Under the pieces are notes generated by a model. It ran no database searches. It was not told where the DNA came from and saw only the letters and a program-made list of their open reading frames with translations. Below, piece by piece: positions 36,191 to 45,579 of a stretch of 64,000 nucleotides of DNA. This stretch comes from Bacillota bacterium (lineage in GTDB: Bacteria; Bacillota; Clostridia; Lachnospirales; Lachnospiraceae). The stretch covers positions 5,282 through 69,281 of the forward strand of contig JAEWHR010000127.1 of the NCBI GenBank assembly GCA_023387655.1, in the 5' to 3' direction. The position numbers and the translations under genes were made by a program. The stretch's first letter is position 1. Each line of letters opens with the position of its first letter.

Positions 36191-36733
36191 ATGAGATTAT
36201 GGGTTGATTTATTCTTTTCTTTCGCTAAAATAGGGTTATTAACCTTTGGTGGTGGTCTCGCTATGTTACCAATGCTGAAGCATGAGCTCGTTACCAAAAG
36301 AGAATGGGTAACTGAGGATGAAATTCTTGACTTCTATGCAATTGGTCAATGTACTCCGGGAATTATTGCAGTCAACGTCGCAACTTTTATAGGGTATAAA
36401 AAGGGGAACATACTTGGCGGTATCATTGCAACTCTTGGAATGATTGCTCCTTCTGTAGTGATTATTTTAATATTGGCAAGCTTACTTACCAATTTTATGT
36501 CTTATCCAATCGTTGCCTCAGCTTTAGTTGGAATCCGCGGAGTTGTATGTGCCCTATTGCTTCATACCGTAATCCTCTTAACCAGAAAAAGTGTTACAGA
36601 TATCTTTTGTTTGCTAGTGTTTCTTTCAGTATTAATTTTGGAATTCTTTTTTGGAATACCTTCGGTATTGATTGTTGTATGTGCCGGTGGATTCGGTATT
36701 TTAGTGAATGCCAGAAAGAAGGGAGAGCATTAG
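36191..36733 (+). CDS. Chromate transporter, short-chain ChrA half (first)
   Basis: Membrane protein of 180 residues in the CHR family. Short-chain members come as adjacent pairs of half-size proteins that together equal one ChrA. Family signatures LLTFGGGLAMLPML and AIGQCTPGIIAVNVATFIGY are present, with five to six hydrophobic segments. The ribosome site is weak (gagagga about 9 bp upstream). The second half starts 1 bp after the stop. The ion exported need not be chromate; this is inferred from family only. Confidence 0.88.
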   Translation: MRLWVDLFFSFAKIGLLTFGGGLAMLPMLKHELVTKREWVTEDEILDFYAIGQCTPGIIAVNVATFIGYKKGNILGGIIATLGMIAPSVVIILILASLLTNFMSYPIVASALVGIRGVVCALLLHTVILLTRKSVTDIFCLLVFLSVLILEFFFGIPSVLIVVCAGGFGILVNARKKGEH

Positions 36734-36734
36734 T

Positions 36735-37289
36735 ATGGTTTATGTACAATTAATTCTGGAATTCTTTAAAATAGGACTTTTTGCAATTGGTGGAGGAACA
36801 GCAACCCTACCCTTTTTAATGGATTTAACAAAGAAGTACGATTGGTTTACAAAAAGCCAATTAACGGATCTTGTTGCAATAAGTGAAAGTACACCTGGGC
36901 CAATGGGGGTAAATATGGCAACCTTTGCAGGTTACCATGCAGCGGGAGTAATCGGTGCAATTCTTGCTACATTATCTTTGATATTTCCTAGTGTAGTTAT
37001 TATCATAGTGATATCCAAGTTTTTAACGAGCTACAGAAAAAGTTCTATGGTTTCCAATATCTTTTACGGCATACGCCCTGCGGTTGCAGGTTTAATTGCA
37101 ATTGCAGTCTATGACTTATTAAAAATTACCTTGGTTACAATACAAGGAAACACCACCATCATTCATATTCCGGTAGTTATTATATGCATTGTGATGTATG
37201 GGTTATTACAGATAAAAAGACTTAGTCGCTTACATCCGGGAATATGGTTATTAGCGGCAGCAGGAGTTGGAATTATCTTAAAGCTTTAA
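36735..37289 (+). CDS. Chromate transporter, short-chain ChrA half (second)
   Basis: Second CHR half of 184 residues, with GLFAIGGGTATLPFLM and ISESTPGPMGVNMATFAGYH signatures and about six membrane segments. It starts at ATG 36735 after GGGAG inside the first gene, whose stop precedes it by 1 bp. The two proteins presumably form the heteromeric transporter. Confidence 0.88.
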   Translation: MVYVQLILEFFKIGLFAIGGGTATLPFLMDLTKKYDWFTKSQLTDLVAISESTPGPMGVNMATFAGYHAAGVIGAILATLSLIFPSVVIIIVISKFLTSYRKSSMVSNIFYGIRPAVAGLIAIAVYDLLKITLVTIQGNTTIIHIPVVIICIVMYGLLQIKRLSRLHPGIWLLAAAGVGIILKL

Positions 37290-37381
37290 ACTAGGAATGT
37301 AACAGGTAGGAAGGTTTGTGTGGTCAGTTATATATTTTACAAGATGAAGTATGTGTACTTTATTATGGCACAAATTTCATA

Positions 37382-37399
37382 TGCACAAAACTTTGTGCA
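37382..37399. promoter_or_regulatory. 18-bp inverted repeat before the histidine phosphatase gene
   Basis: TGCACAAA-AC-TTTGTGCA is a perfect 8-bp inverted repeat with a 2-bp centre, ending 4 bp before the ribosome site. A half-site (ggcacaaa) occurs 27 bp upstream. It could be an operator or an mRNA hairpin that hides the ribosome site. Confidence 0.5.
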
Positions 37400-37414
37400 G
37401 AAATGGAGGTTACG

Positions 37415-38044
37415 ATGAACATATTTTTGATAAGACATGGCAGACAAAGTAGTCAGCTATGCAACGTGGATGTGAATCTAGCAGTAGAAGGAAGAGAACA
37501 AGCAAAGCTACTTGGAAAGCGGCTTAGTGAGTATGGAATCGATTGTCTTTATTCCAGTGATCTGCTACGAGCAAGAGAAACTGCAGAAATAGCAAAGATA
37601 TATTTAGGAAATGTAGATTATCGTATTAGACCAGAGCTGCGAGAGATTGATTTTGGACGTATGACTGGAAACAGCGATGAATACAATAATATGGCATTTG
37701 CCGATTTTAAAAAGAAACGCATGGAATTATCAGAGGATTTAGCGTTCCCAGGTGGAGAATGTGGACAGGATATAGTGAATCGTGTTAGAGATGTACTTGA
37801 GGAGATGATACATTCTGGGAAAAAAAGAATAGCAGTAGTAACGCATGGAGGAGTTATTCGCTCAATAGTTACAGATATCTTAGGTATGCCACAATCAAAG
37901 AAGCTGCTATTTGCAGTATCACTTGAGAATACTAGCATTACACAGCTTCGATTTGATCAGGATTATCAACGGTTTTATTTAGAACGTTTTAATGATTTTG
38001 CACACCTTGAAACAAATAATAATCTTTTACGAAGAAGTTGGTAG
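37415..38044 (+). CDS. Histidine phosphatase family protein
   Basis: Phosphoglycerate-mutase-like phosphatase, 209 residues from ATG 37415, which follows GGAGG (an upstream in-frame extension has no site). The catalytic RHG is at residues 7-9. EIDFGRMTG, the GGE segment and THGGVIRSI with the second catalytic His are present. Relatives include alpha-ribazole phosphatase (CobC) and sugar-phosphate phosphatases. There are no cobalamin genes nearby, so the substrate is open. It ends 1 bp from the convergent HAD gene. Confidence 0.87.
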   Translation: MNIFLIRHGRQSSQLCNVDVNLAVEGREQAKLLGKRLSEYGIDCLYSSDLLRARETAEIAKIYLGNVDYRIRPELREIDFGRMTGNSDEYNNMAFADFKKKRMELSEDLAFPGGECGQDIVNRVRDVLEEMIHSGKKRIAVVTHGGVIRSIVTDILGMPQSKKLLFAVSLENTSITQLRFDQDYQRFYLERFNDFAHLETNNNLLRRSW

Positions 38045-38045
38045 A

Positions 38046-38816
38046 TTATAATAATTTCTCTAAGGTGTCCTCTACTAAGGATGTTGTGTAAGTATATCGA
38101 TTTTTGATATCAGGCACCGCATTTTCCATTACATAACCATAGGAGACAAGAGAGAGCATCTCTAAGTCATTGTAGTTATCACCGAATGCCATTGCTTCGT
38201 CTGGGCTAAGGGATAGATAATCTAACAAATGGCTTAGAGCCGCTCCTTTATTTACGAAAGGATTTACAAAGTCAAGCCAACTCTCACCTGATATGGTAGC
38301 TTTCAGTTTTTCACCAAAAAGTGAGGTGAAATAGGATGCGGAACGAGAAATACCTTCTTTTTCATATACGGATATTTTAATAATATCTTCTGGTATTTCC
38401 CGGAATTCATTTACGACAACCACGTTATTTTTTACTATATTTTTCATCCGATTGACATAACTATCCGTTTTGGGAAGTAAGTAAGAAGTGTTCTGACCAG
38501 AGATAAGAACTTCGCAACCTTCACGATCATAGATTGCCTGACAAAGTTCCATTGCTATCTTTTGATCCATTGCACTTTTATATAAAACCTTATCTTGATA
38601 CATGACAAGGGAACCATTTTCGCAAATAAAAGCCATATGTTTGGCAACATCTTTAAAATTACGGTATAGATTTGGATACTGACGGCCACTGGCTGCCACA
38701 AATAGAATATTTTTTTCATGTAATTTTTTTATAATAGAGATAGCTCGGTCACTCACTTGTTGGCATCCGTTTAGAAGTAGTGTCCCATCCATATCACTTG
38801 CAATTATTTTTATCAT
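38046..38816 (-). CDS. Cof-type HAD-IIB phosphatase
   Basis: Haloacid-dehalogenase phosphatase of 256 residues. Motif I is DMDGTLL at residues 7-13, motif II lies in VAASGRQYP, and motif III/IV is GDNYNDLEML near residue 210, with a C2B cap between. Substrates of the family are sugar phosphates, FMN/PLP and similar. GGAGG precedes the ATG. Confidence 0.9.
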   Translation of the reverse strand: MIKIIASDMDGTLLLNGCQQVSDRAISIIKKLHEKNILFVAASGRQYPNLYRNFKDVAKHMAFICENGSLVMYQDKVLYKSAMDQKIAMELCQAIYDREGCEVLISGQNTSYLLPKTDSYVNRMKNIVKNNVVVVNEFREIPEDIIKISVYEKEGISRSASYFTSLFGEKLKATISGESWLDFVNPFVNKGAALSHLLDYLSLSPDEAMAFGDNYNDLEMLSLVSYGYVMENAVPDIKNRYTYTTSLVEDTLEKLL

Positions 38817-39177
38817 AGGTCCTCCAGTGAATTTTTCCCCTATTATAACAGGTTACATTAATCGACACAAGGTAAGAAGTTTAAAATGATTATCCCAACT
38901 CTAGGCCAAATACCTATACAATAAGGAAAGTGTGCATAAAAAACGAAAAATATAAAATAGAATTAAAAGTAGTATTTCATTACTATAAATAATGGAATGA
39001 TCCTACATGTTAAAAAGTGAATCAGAAAAGTATAGCTCTATATTATTAGCAATTAGACAACAGTTAATGCAAATATATAAGGAATTTCAGTGATTCTCCT
39101 ATTGTATATTTGTGATAGATACTTCATAATATTTTAGTGTTTGTAATTTTCGGAAGAGAAAGCGGAGAGGATTAGCC
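38817..39177. other. Intergenic gap, no gene recognised
   Basis: A 361-bp AT-rich gap between the divergent HAD and MATE genes. It should hold two promoters, but I see no convincing -35/-10 pair. A 28-codon frame at 39007-39093 lacks a ribosome site. Confidence 0.5.
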
Positions 39178-40521
39178 ATGTTTACTAGAAAGAGACTTAT
39201 CAAGTTATTGGTTCCACTTGTAATTGAACAGTTACTTGCAGTTACAGTTGGTATGGCAGATACCATAATGATTGCAAAAAAAGGTGAGGAGGCTGTTTCA
39301 GGTATATCAGCAGTAGATGCTATCTGTGTGCTTTTAATAGGTCTCTTCTCAGCCTTAGCAACAGGCGGTGCTGTAGTGGCAGCGCAGTATCTAGGACAAA
39401 AGAACAGAGAAAAAGCCAGAGTGGCTGCAAATCAGTTGGTTTTGTCTGTAGCATTTTTATCAGTTATTTTAATGGTAATTTCTTTAATTGGTAATGGCGC
39501 AATTTTGCATTTAATTTATGGTAAATTAAGTCCTCAGACGATGCAAAATGCGAAGACTTATTTTTATATTGTTGCAGTATCGTTCCCATTTATTGCGATT
39601 TATAATTCAGGAGCCGCTTTATTTCGAGCGATGGGTAATTCAAAGATTTCTATGATGACATCATTTTGGATGAATATCATTAATATTGTTGGTAATTCGA
39701 TTCTTATCTTTGGTTTTGATATGGGAGTAGCAGGTGCAGGAATTTCAACCTTACTAGCGCGTATGGTTGCAGCAATTATCGTAATGTTACGCCTTAGAAA
39801 TCAAGAGAATGCTATTTGTATTGAATATAACTTTCGTCTTGGCTATCAGCCAAAGATGATTCGACGGATTCTTAACATCGGTATTCCAAATGGATTAGAG
39901 AATAGTATTTTTCAGTTTGGTAAGCTTTTGGTAGGTAGTTTGATTGCCAGCTATGGTGAAGTCGGAATGACGGCGAATGCTATCGGTAACTCAGTGGCAT
40001 CGTTTAACTGTATCCCAGGTAGCGCAATTGGATTAGCAATGATTACCGTAGTTGGTCAATGTGTAGGTGCAGGTAAGCTCGATGAAGCTAAGAAGTACAC
40101 ATGGAAATTATTAAAATATGCAAGTATTTCCATGTTAGTACTCAATATAATCGTATTATTGAGTATTAATCCAATCGTTAATTTATTCGAAGCTCAAGCA
40201 GAAACAAAAGCGCTTGCAACGAAACTGCTGATTTACCATTGTATTTGTTGTATCATCATTTGGCCATCTGCCTTTACATTACCTAATGCATTAAGAGCTG
40301 CCAATGATGTAAAATATACAATGTTTACTTCAATCGCTTCCATGTGGATTTTCAGGGTTGGTTTCAGTTTTATATTAGCTCGAAATTTTGGTCTTGGTGT
40401 ATTCGGTGTTTGGATAGCAATGACAATCGACTGGGTATTCCGCGCAATCTTATTTATTAGTCGAATGATAAGCGGTGGATGGAAAAAGCATGCACGAATG
40501 GAACAAGCAGTCTCTAAATAG
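39178..40521 (+). CDS. MATE-family multidrug efflux protein
   Basis: Twelve-helix cation-coupled exporter of 447 residues. The N-terminal half starts LVPLVIEQLLAVTVGMADTI and has GGAVVAAQYLG, a typical MATE segment. The second half begins near residue 235 (NIGIPNGLENSIFQFGKLL). Drugs or metabolites are exported using Na+ or H+. GGAGAGG lies 9 bp upstream. It appears monocistronic or leads into the nucleotidase gene. Confidence 0.92.
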   Translation: MFTRKRLIKLLVPLVIEQLLAVTVGMADTIMIAKKGEEAVSGISAVDAICVLLIGLFSALATGGAVVAAQYLGQKNREKARVAANQLVLSVAFLSVILMVISLIGNGAILHLIYGKLSPQTMQNAKTYFYIVAVSFPFIAIYNSGAALFRAMGNSKISMMTSFWMNIINIVGNSILIFGFDMGVAGAGISTLLARMVAAIIVMLRLRNQENAICIEYNFRLGYQPKMIRRILNIGIPNGLENSIFQFGKLLVGSLIASYGEVGMTANAIGNSVASFNCIPGSAIGLAMITVVGQCVGAGKLDEAKKYTWKLLKYASISMLVLNIIVLLSINPIVNLFEAQAETKALATKLLIYHCICCIIIWPSAFTLPNALRAANDVKYTMFTSIASMWIFRVGFSFILARNFGLGVFGVWIAMTIDWVFRAILFISRMISGGWKKHARMEQAVSK

Positions 40522-40614
40522 AAAACTTTCAAAGGATTCCTTAAAAGTAGGATAAGCAACCTAAATTTATCACATAATACCATGGAAATATGTGAAGTTA
40601 GGAGTGCTATCAGA

Positions 40615-41793
40615 GTGAAAAAAAGAGTTATCATATTAGTAATCGTAGCTTTTTTGGTATTGTTATGTTCTAATACGAAAGTATATGCAAGCGAGGATTC
40701 ATTTCGCTTGGAGGATTTGGCTGGAAAAACGGTAATTTTGCATACAAATGACACTCATGGAAGAATTCTATTGGGTAAGGATAATAGTGTTGGGCTTACA
40801 ACCTTAGCTGCATTAAAGGATGCTTGTATTGCAGCAGGAGCGGAAGTACTGTTGTTTGATGCAGGAGACACTTTTCGTGGAACAACTTTAGCTACTTATA
40901 ATGAGGGAGAAACAATTGGAAAGTTAATGAATGCCCTCGGTTATGATGCGATGGTGACAGGCAATCATGATTATGAATATGGAACAAATCACCTTGTAGA
41001 ATTAGCTAACAGGTTGAATTTTCCGGTTTTAGGTTCGAATGTGATTGACTTAACTACCAATCATCTATTATTCGGAGAACATGTTCTTATTGAGAAAAAT
41101 GATGTTACTTATGGAATCTTTGGACTTAGTACACAAGCAACTATGACAATTAATGATGCAAGGAACGTAGAACGTATTACAATTATGAGTCCAGTTGATT
41201 CTGCTCGTATGGAAGTAGCAGTTTTAAAGAGTGCAGGTGCTGATGTAATTATTGCTCTTGGACATCTTGGGATCAATGATAAAAGTCCTCAAAATAGTGT
41301 GGATGTCTTATCACAGGTGGAGGGGATTGATTTATTTATCGATGGGCACAGTCATAGTACACTCTTAGAATGTGCAAATGTGAATCCAAGAAGGGATACC
41401 TTACTCGTCAGTTCGGATCAGTATTTGAATTCAATTGGCGTTGTAGTTGTTGATAAGAATCAGAGAATGAAAGCATATAGTCTAACAGAGCCAATGTTAG
41501 AGGATTTAAATGTTTTAACAAAAGAAACAGAGGATTTAGAAGTGGATGGGAAAAAGGCTCCTTTCACAAAGGCAGTAAATGAGATTTTACAAAAAGCTAT
41601 TAAAGAAAGCAGTCAGGGTCTTAGCTTTCGAATTGGAGCGAATAATGTGCGTATGACTTCCATACCAACTGATAATATGTTAATTTTAGCGGCAAATGCA
41701 GCACTGGATTCCTCCATTACTACTTCGGCAGGATTTGAGAAAAAAGAACAGAAGTTTACTATGTTCCGAATGATATTTTCGATTAAAAGATAG
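40615..41793 (+). CDS. Secreted 5'-nucleotidase-family metallophosphoesterase, C-terminally shortened
   Basis: UshA/5'-nucleotidase N-terminal domain with signal peptide (VKKRVIILVIVAFLVLLC, cleavage after YAS). I start at GTG 40615 behind AGGAG at 40600-40604; the ATG at 40582 has no site. Metal ligands are in order: HTNDTHGR, DAGDTF, GNHDYEYG, GHLGI and DGHSHS. The C-terminal substrate-binding domain begins (about residues 300-390) but stops early, and it lacks the GGGIR and PF-N motifs of full-length members (usually above 500 residues). It may be decayed or specialised; the catalytic domain itself looks intact. Confidence 0.8.
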   Translation: MKKRVIILVIVAFLVLLCSNTKVYASEDSFRLEDLAGKTVILHTNDTHGRILLGKDNSVGLTTLAALKDACIAAGAEVLLFDAGDTFRGTTLATYNEGETIGKLMNALGYDAMVTGNHDYEYGTNHLVELANRLNFPVLGSNVIDLTTNHLLFGEHVLIEKNDVTYGIFGLSTQATMTINDARNVERITIMSPVDSARMEVAVLKSAGADVIIALGHLGINDKSPQNSVDVLSQVEGIDLFIDGHSHSTLLECANVNPRRDTLLVSSDQYLNSIGVVVVDKNQRMKAYSLTEPMLEDLNVLTKETEDLEVDGKKAPFTKAVNEILQKAIKESSQGLSFRIGANNVRMTSIPTDNMLILAANAALDSSITTSAGFEKKEQKFTMFRMIFSIKR

Positions 41794-41983
41794 TTTCTTC
41801 GTTTACTTTTTTACTTCTCTTTGATATATTAATTTTGAAGCTTACTATGAGCGGAACTAAATCAGGGATTTGTTATAAATATGTTATTACGGTACAAGGA
41901 AGGTATCTTGCAGAGTGAAAATAGATACTATAAGTATACGATGTCTTTATAGCAAATCCTTGTTATTAAGAGGAGGTAATGTC

Positions 41984-43057
41984 ATGTTACTGAGGAAGGA
42001 ATGGAATGGAGATTATTGTGATATAAAGCGAATTGGAAGAACCTATTCTAAGGATGGGATACGATGGCTTGCATTATCAGGAAGTGGAATAGAGTTTTAC
42101 TGTGAGACAGATTTTGTTGAAATTGCATTTGTTTCTGATAGTTCAGTTTATGGACAGGATGAGACTAATTATGCAAGAGTTGCAGCGTACATAAACGAAG
42201 AGCTGGTTTTTTGTGATACGTTAAAGGAAGAGAAAAAAACAGTAAAAATCTTTGAAAGTATGAAAAAACAAGAGATTATAGTCCGCATTTTAAAGTTATC
42301 AGAAGCACCACACTCTATGATTGGAATAGAAAAAATTATTTTACATAGTGATATACCGCCAAAGAAGACAGTGGAATTGGCACATAAGATAGAATTTATA
42401 GGAGATTCCATTACTTGTGGATACGGAGTCGATGCAGAGAATGAATTATGCCATTTTACAACAGCAACTGAGGATGTAACAAAGGCTTACGCATATCTGA
42501 CTGCAAAAGCATTAAATAGCGATTATAGTATGGTATCCTACAGTGGTTATGGAATTGTAAGTGGGTATACAGAGAATGATAAAAAAGACACCGTTCAGAT
42601 TGTACCAAAATATTATCAAAGTGTTGCTAGATGCTTCGGCAGGTATAAGGAGTTACCATTATTGGAGAATATTCCTTGGAATTTTAAAGAGTACATCCCA
42701 GAACTTGTTGTTATAAATCTTGGAACAAATGATACTACCTATTGTAAAGATAGAAAAGAACGTCACGAAGAATATCGTGAGGAATATGTTAAGTTTCTAA
42801 AGGTAGTGAGAGATAAGAATAAGGATGCAACTATATTATGTACATTAGGACTCATGGGTGCTACGTTATATCCAATGGTTGAAGAGGCAGTAGCTATATA
42901 CCGTATGGAAACGAATGATGATAATATAATTACCTTTCAGCTAACTGAGCAGGATGAGGCAGATGGCTATGGAGCAGATTGGCATCCAAGTAAAGTTACG
43001 CATCAAAAAGCTGCGAGACAGTTGACAGAAGAGATTAGAAAGATTATGGGTTGGTAG
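41984..43057 (+). CDS. SGNH/GDSL esterase, CE2-like carbohydrate deacetylase
   Basis: Two-domain esterase of 357 residues: an N-terminal beta-sandwich (1-130) and a SGNH hydrolase domain with Ser 142 in FIGDSITCGYG, GTNDT near 246, and the Asp-His pair of DWHPS at 332-334. The layout and the GDSITCGYG block match family CE2 acetyl-esterases that remove acetyl groups from xylan or mannan sugars. There is no signal peptide, so it would act on imported oligosaccharides. GAGGAGG precedes ATG 41984, which is preferred over an upstream in-frame ATG at 41915. Confidence 0.83.
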   Translation: MLLRKEWNGDYCDIKRIGRTYSKDGIRWLALSGSGIEFYCETDFVEIAFVSDSSVYGQDETNYARVAAYINEELVFCDTLKEEKKTVKIFESMKKQEIIVRILKLSEAPHSMIGIEKIILHSDIPPKKTVELAHKIEFIGDSITCGYGVDAENELCHFTTATEDVTKAYAYLTAKALNSDYSMVSYSGYGIVSGYTENDKKDTVQIVPKYYQSVARCFGRYKELPLLENIPWNFKEYIPELVVINLGTNDTTYCKDRKERHEEYREEYVKFLKVVRDKNKDATILCTLGLMGATLYPMVEEAVAIYRMETNDDNIITFQLTEQDEADGYGADWHPSKVTHQKAARQLTEEIRKIMGW

Positions 43058-43066
43058 ATATAAAAT

Positions 43067-43123
43067 AAAAAAGGAGTGTTAAAAATGTTCGCTAAAGCAA
43101 CACACTTTCAACACTCCTTTTTT
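43067..43123. terminator. Bidirectional terminator between esterase and cyclophilin genes
   Basis: aaaaaaggagtgtt (43067-43080) and aacactcctttttt (43110-43123) are perfect 14-bp arms. A/T runs on both sides suit termination on both strands. Confidence 0.85.
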
Positions 43124-43146
43124 ACATATGTTGATAAAAATTCAAA

Positions 43147-43671
43147 TTAAAGTTTTTCTGGTTCGTCGTATTCAACACCAAAAGTCTCTACGGTAACTTT
43201 CTTTAATTTCTGCTCTTCCAAAGGACGATCATTGTAATCAGTCTTTGTCTCAGCAATTTTATTTACAACATCCATTCCTTCGGTAACTTTACCAAACGCA
43301 GCGTATGCACCATCTAGGTGTGGGGAATCTTTGTGCATGATAAAGAACTGGGATCCTGCAGAGTTTGGACGCATGGAACGAGCCATGGATAAAACTCCTT
43401 CGGTATGCTTTAAGTCATTGATGATTCCATTTTGAGCGAATTCGCCACGGATAGAATAGCCAGGGCCGCCCATACCGCTTCCTTCTGGACAACCACCCTG
43501 AATCATAAAGCCTTTAATTACACGATGGAAGATAAGCCCATCATAGTAGCCCTTTTTAATTAAAGATATAAAATTGTTTACGGATATTGGTGCGATTTCA
43601 GGATAAAGCTCTGCCTTAATCACATCACCATTTTCCATTTCAAATGTAACAATAGGATTTTTTTCTGCCAT
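43147..43671 (-). CDS. Peptidyl-prolyl cis-trans isomerase, cyclophilin type
   Basis: Cytoplasmic cyclophilin of 174 residues that speeds proline isomerisation in folding proteins. Conserved IFHRVIKGFMIQGGCPEG (catalytic Arg/Phe/Gln), MARSMRPNSAGSQFFIM and HLDGAYAAFGKV are present. AAAGGAGA precedes the ATG. Single gene. Confidence 0.95.
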   Translation of the reverse strand: MAEKNPIVTFEMENGDVIKAELYPEIAPISVNNFISLIKKGYYDGLIFHRVIKGFMIQGGCPEGSGMGGPGYSIRGEFAQNGIINDLKHTEGVLSMARSMRPNSAGSQFFIMHKDSPHLDGAYAAFGKVTEGMDVVNKIAETKTDYNDRPLEEQKLKKVTVETFGVEYDEPEKL

Positions 43672-43900
43672 GATATTCTCCTTTATTATTTCTTATCAAA
43701 GTCCTTCGCTATTATATCATACCTGAGTTCATTCCTCAACCATATAGTTACAGGATTACCAAGTGCTTCGCATCTATTCATTGGAAATTAATTATGAATT
43801 CTTTAAATGTAATAAAATGAAAACAATAAAAAATTAATTGCATTTTATAGTGGAAATGATACAATTAGAAAGGTTTGTAGAATTTACATTGGAGGATATC

Positions 43901-45103
43901 ATGAGAACGGAACAGGCTTTACAGTCAAGTGACAATTTTGGAGAGACGAGAAATACTTGGCAAGAGAATAATAGTAATTCTAATTTAAGTACTAAAATTT
44001 TAAAAGCAATCAAATCACAAGCAGTCTTAACTATTGCGATTATAGCAGCAATTATTACCTGTTTCTTCGTACCAATCGACCGTGAGTACTTAAGTTACTT
44101 CGATGTACGAACCTTAGCTTGTTTGTTTTGTACTTTAGCAGTTGTTGGTGCTTATAAAAACATTCATATTTTTGAAATTGTGGCACGGTTTATTGTACTT
44201 CAATTACATAATGCACGTAATGCTATTTTAGGTATTGTGTTTATTACTTATTTTGCATCAATGTTACTAGCAAATGATATGGCGTTATTAACCTTTTTGC
44301 CATTAGGATTCTTTGTATTAGAAAGTACCAATAAAAGAAAGTATATGGCGTTTACCTTTATTATGCAAAACATAGCTGCAAATCTAGGTGGAATGATAAC
44401 ACCATTTGGAAATCCACAAAATTTGTATTTATATTCTTATTATAATATACCAACGGGGACCTTCTTTCGTATCATGGCGATACCATTTGCAGTTGCTACT
44501 ATTTTAATCATTGGGTGTTGCCTATGTGTAAAAAAAGAGCCACTCATGTTAAAAGATGATACAAAGCATGATGTCAAAATAGGGAGAACAGTAATCTATA
44601 GTATTCTTTTTATTTGCTCTATTTTAATCGTATTTCGTATCGTACCTTACTTATTAGGAACGATACTAATCACTCTTGCTATATTTTTTCTTGATAGAAG
44701 AGCACTTAGGGAGGTTAGTTATCCTCTTTTATTTACCTTCTGTGCCTTCTTTGTCTTTGCAGGTAATATGGCTAGAATACCACTAGTAAGCGAATTTTTT
44801 CATCGTATACTTCCACTAAGTCCACTCTTAATTGGAACATTATCCTGCCAAGTAATTAGTAATGTACCAAGTGCAGTATTGTTATCACGATTTACAGACG
44901 ATTATGCGAATCTATTAGTTGCAGTAAATATTGGAGGGTGTGGAACTCTTATTGCATCTTTAGCAAGTTTGATTACCTATAGCGAATTTAAAAAGAATTT
45001 TCGTGAGAAAACAAAGCAGTATCTTCTCTGGTTTTCCTTACTTAATTTTGGCTTTCTAGCAGTATTGTTATTGGTTCAGATGTTATGTTCTAGGTTGCTA
45101 TAG
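43901..45103 (+). CDS. SLC13/ArsB-like anion permease
   Basis: Membrane transporter of 400 residues with about ten helices, of the ion-transporter superfamily that includes ArsB, NhaD and SLC13 carboxylate carriers. Conserved segments are ANDMALLTFLPLGFF and QNIAANLGGMITPFGNPQNLYLY, with a matching second half (QVISNVPSAVLLSRF). I start at ATG 43901 after GGAGG; a 21-codon upstream extension lacks a site. The N-terminal 30 residues are Asn/Ser-rich. The substrate is unassigned. The 16-bp minisatellite begins at its stop codon. Confidence 0.85.
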   Translation: MRTEQALQSSDNFGETRNTWQENNSNSNLSTKILKAIKSQAVLTIAIIAAIITCFFVPIDREYLSYFDVRTLACLFCTLAVVGAYKNIHIFEIVARFIVLQLHNARNAILGIVFITYFASMLLANDMALLTFLPLGFFVLESTNKRKYMAFTFIMQNIAANLGGMITPFGNPQNLYLYSYYNIPTGTFFRIMAIPFAVATILIIGCCLCVKKEPLMLKDDTKHDVKIGRTVIYSILFICSILIVFRIVPYLLGTILITLAIFFLDRRALREVSYPLLFTFCAFFVFAGNMARIPLVSEFFHRILPLSPLLIGTLSCQVISNVPSAVLLSRFTDDYANLLVAVNIGGCGTLIASLASLITYSEFKKNFREKTKQYLLWFSLLNFGFLAVLLLVQMLCSRLL

Positions 45104-45113
45104 TGCTAGTGTA

Positions 45114-45370
45114 TATAGTTCTAGGGAGTTATAGTTCTAAAGAGTTATAGTTCTAAAGAGTTATAGTTCTAGGGAGTTATAGTTCTAGGGAGTTATAGTT
45201 CTAGAGTGATATAGTTCTAGGGTGATATAGTTCTAGAGTGCTATAGTTTTAGAGTATTATTTCTAGAATGCTATGGTGATAGGAGTGATATAGTTCTAGG
45301 GGGGTTATAGTCCTATAGTGCTATAGTTCTAGGCCAGAATATTTCTAGATTACAATAGTTTTGGATTACT
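45114..45370. repeat. 16-bp minisatellite
   Basis: About nine near-perfect units of TATAGTTCTAGGGAGT or TATAGTTCTAAAGAGT start every 16 bp from 45114. About six or seven decayed units follow, to roughly 45370. A partial unit overlaps the permease stop codon. This and a terminator fill the 476-bp gap before the chemoreceptor gene. There is no spacer pattern of the CRISPR kind. Confidence 0.9.
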
Positions 45371-45423
45371 ATCGTTTTATTCATGGTTGATTTGCTTGCA
45401 TGATGATAGAATATATAATTAAT

Positions 45424-45466
45424 AAACGCACGTCCATACAATCAGGAATGGACGTGCGTTTGTTTC
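45424..45466. terminator. Terminator hairpin between convergent genes
   Basis: Perfect 14-bp arms aaacgcacgtccat (45424-45437) and atggacgtgcgttt (45448-45461) with a 10-nt loop and a T-rich 3' side. It lies between the permease and the minus-strand chemoreceptor. Confidence 0.8.
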
Positions 45467-45579
45467 GTTATATTTAAAGTAAAGCTTTATAGTAAATAAG
45501 ATGTGTTGTGTTCAACAGGGTAGGTGATATGTATGTTTTAAATGACCTAGAATTTATCTGTACACTAGCCATTTCATTA

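Noticed and set aside
37618..37938. 106-codon minus-strand frame
   Set aside because: It lies wholly antisense to the histidine phosphatase, with no ribosome site and a composition typical of a shadow frame.
39007..39093. 28-codon frame upstream of the MATE gene
   Set aside because: No ribosome site, no recognisable family, and it lies in a region expected to hold promoters.
45114..45370. CRISPR array
   Set aside because: Units of 16 bp follow each other with no spacers, and no cas genes are nearby. It is a minisatellite.
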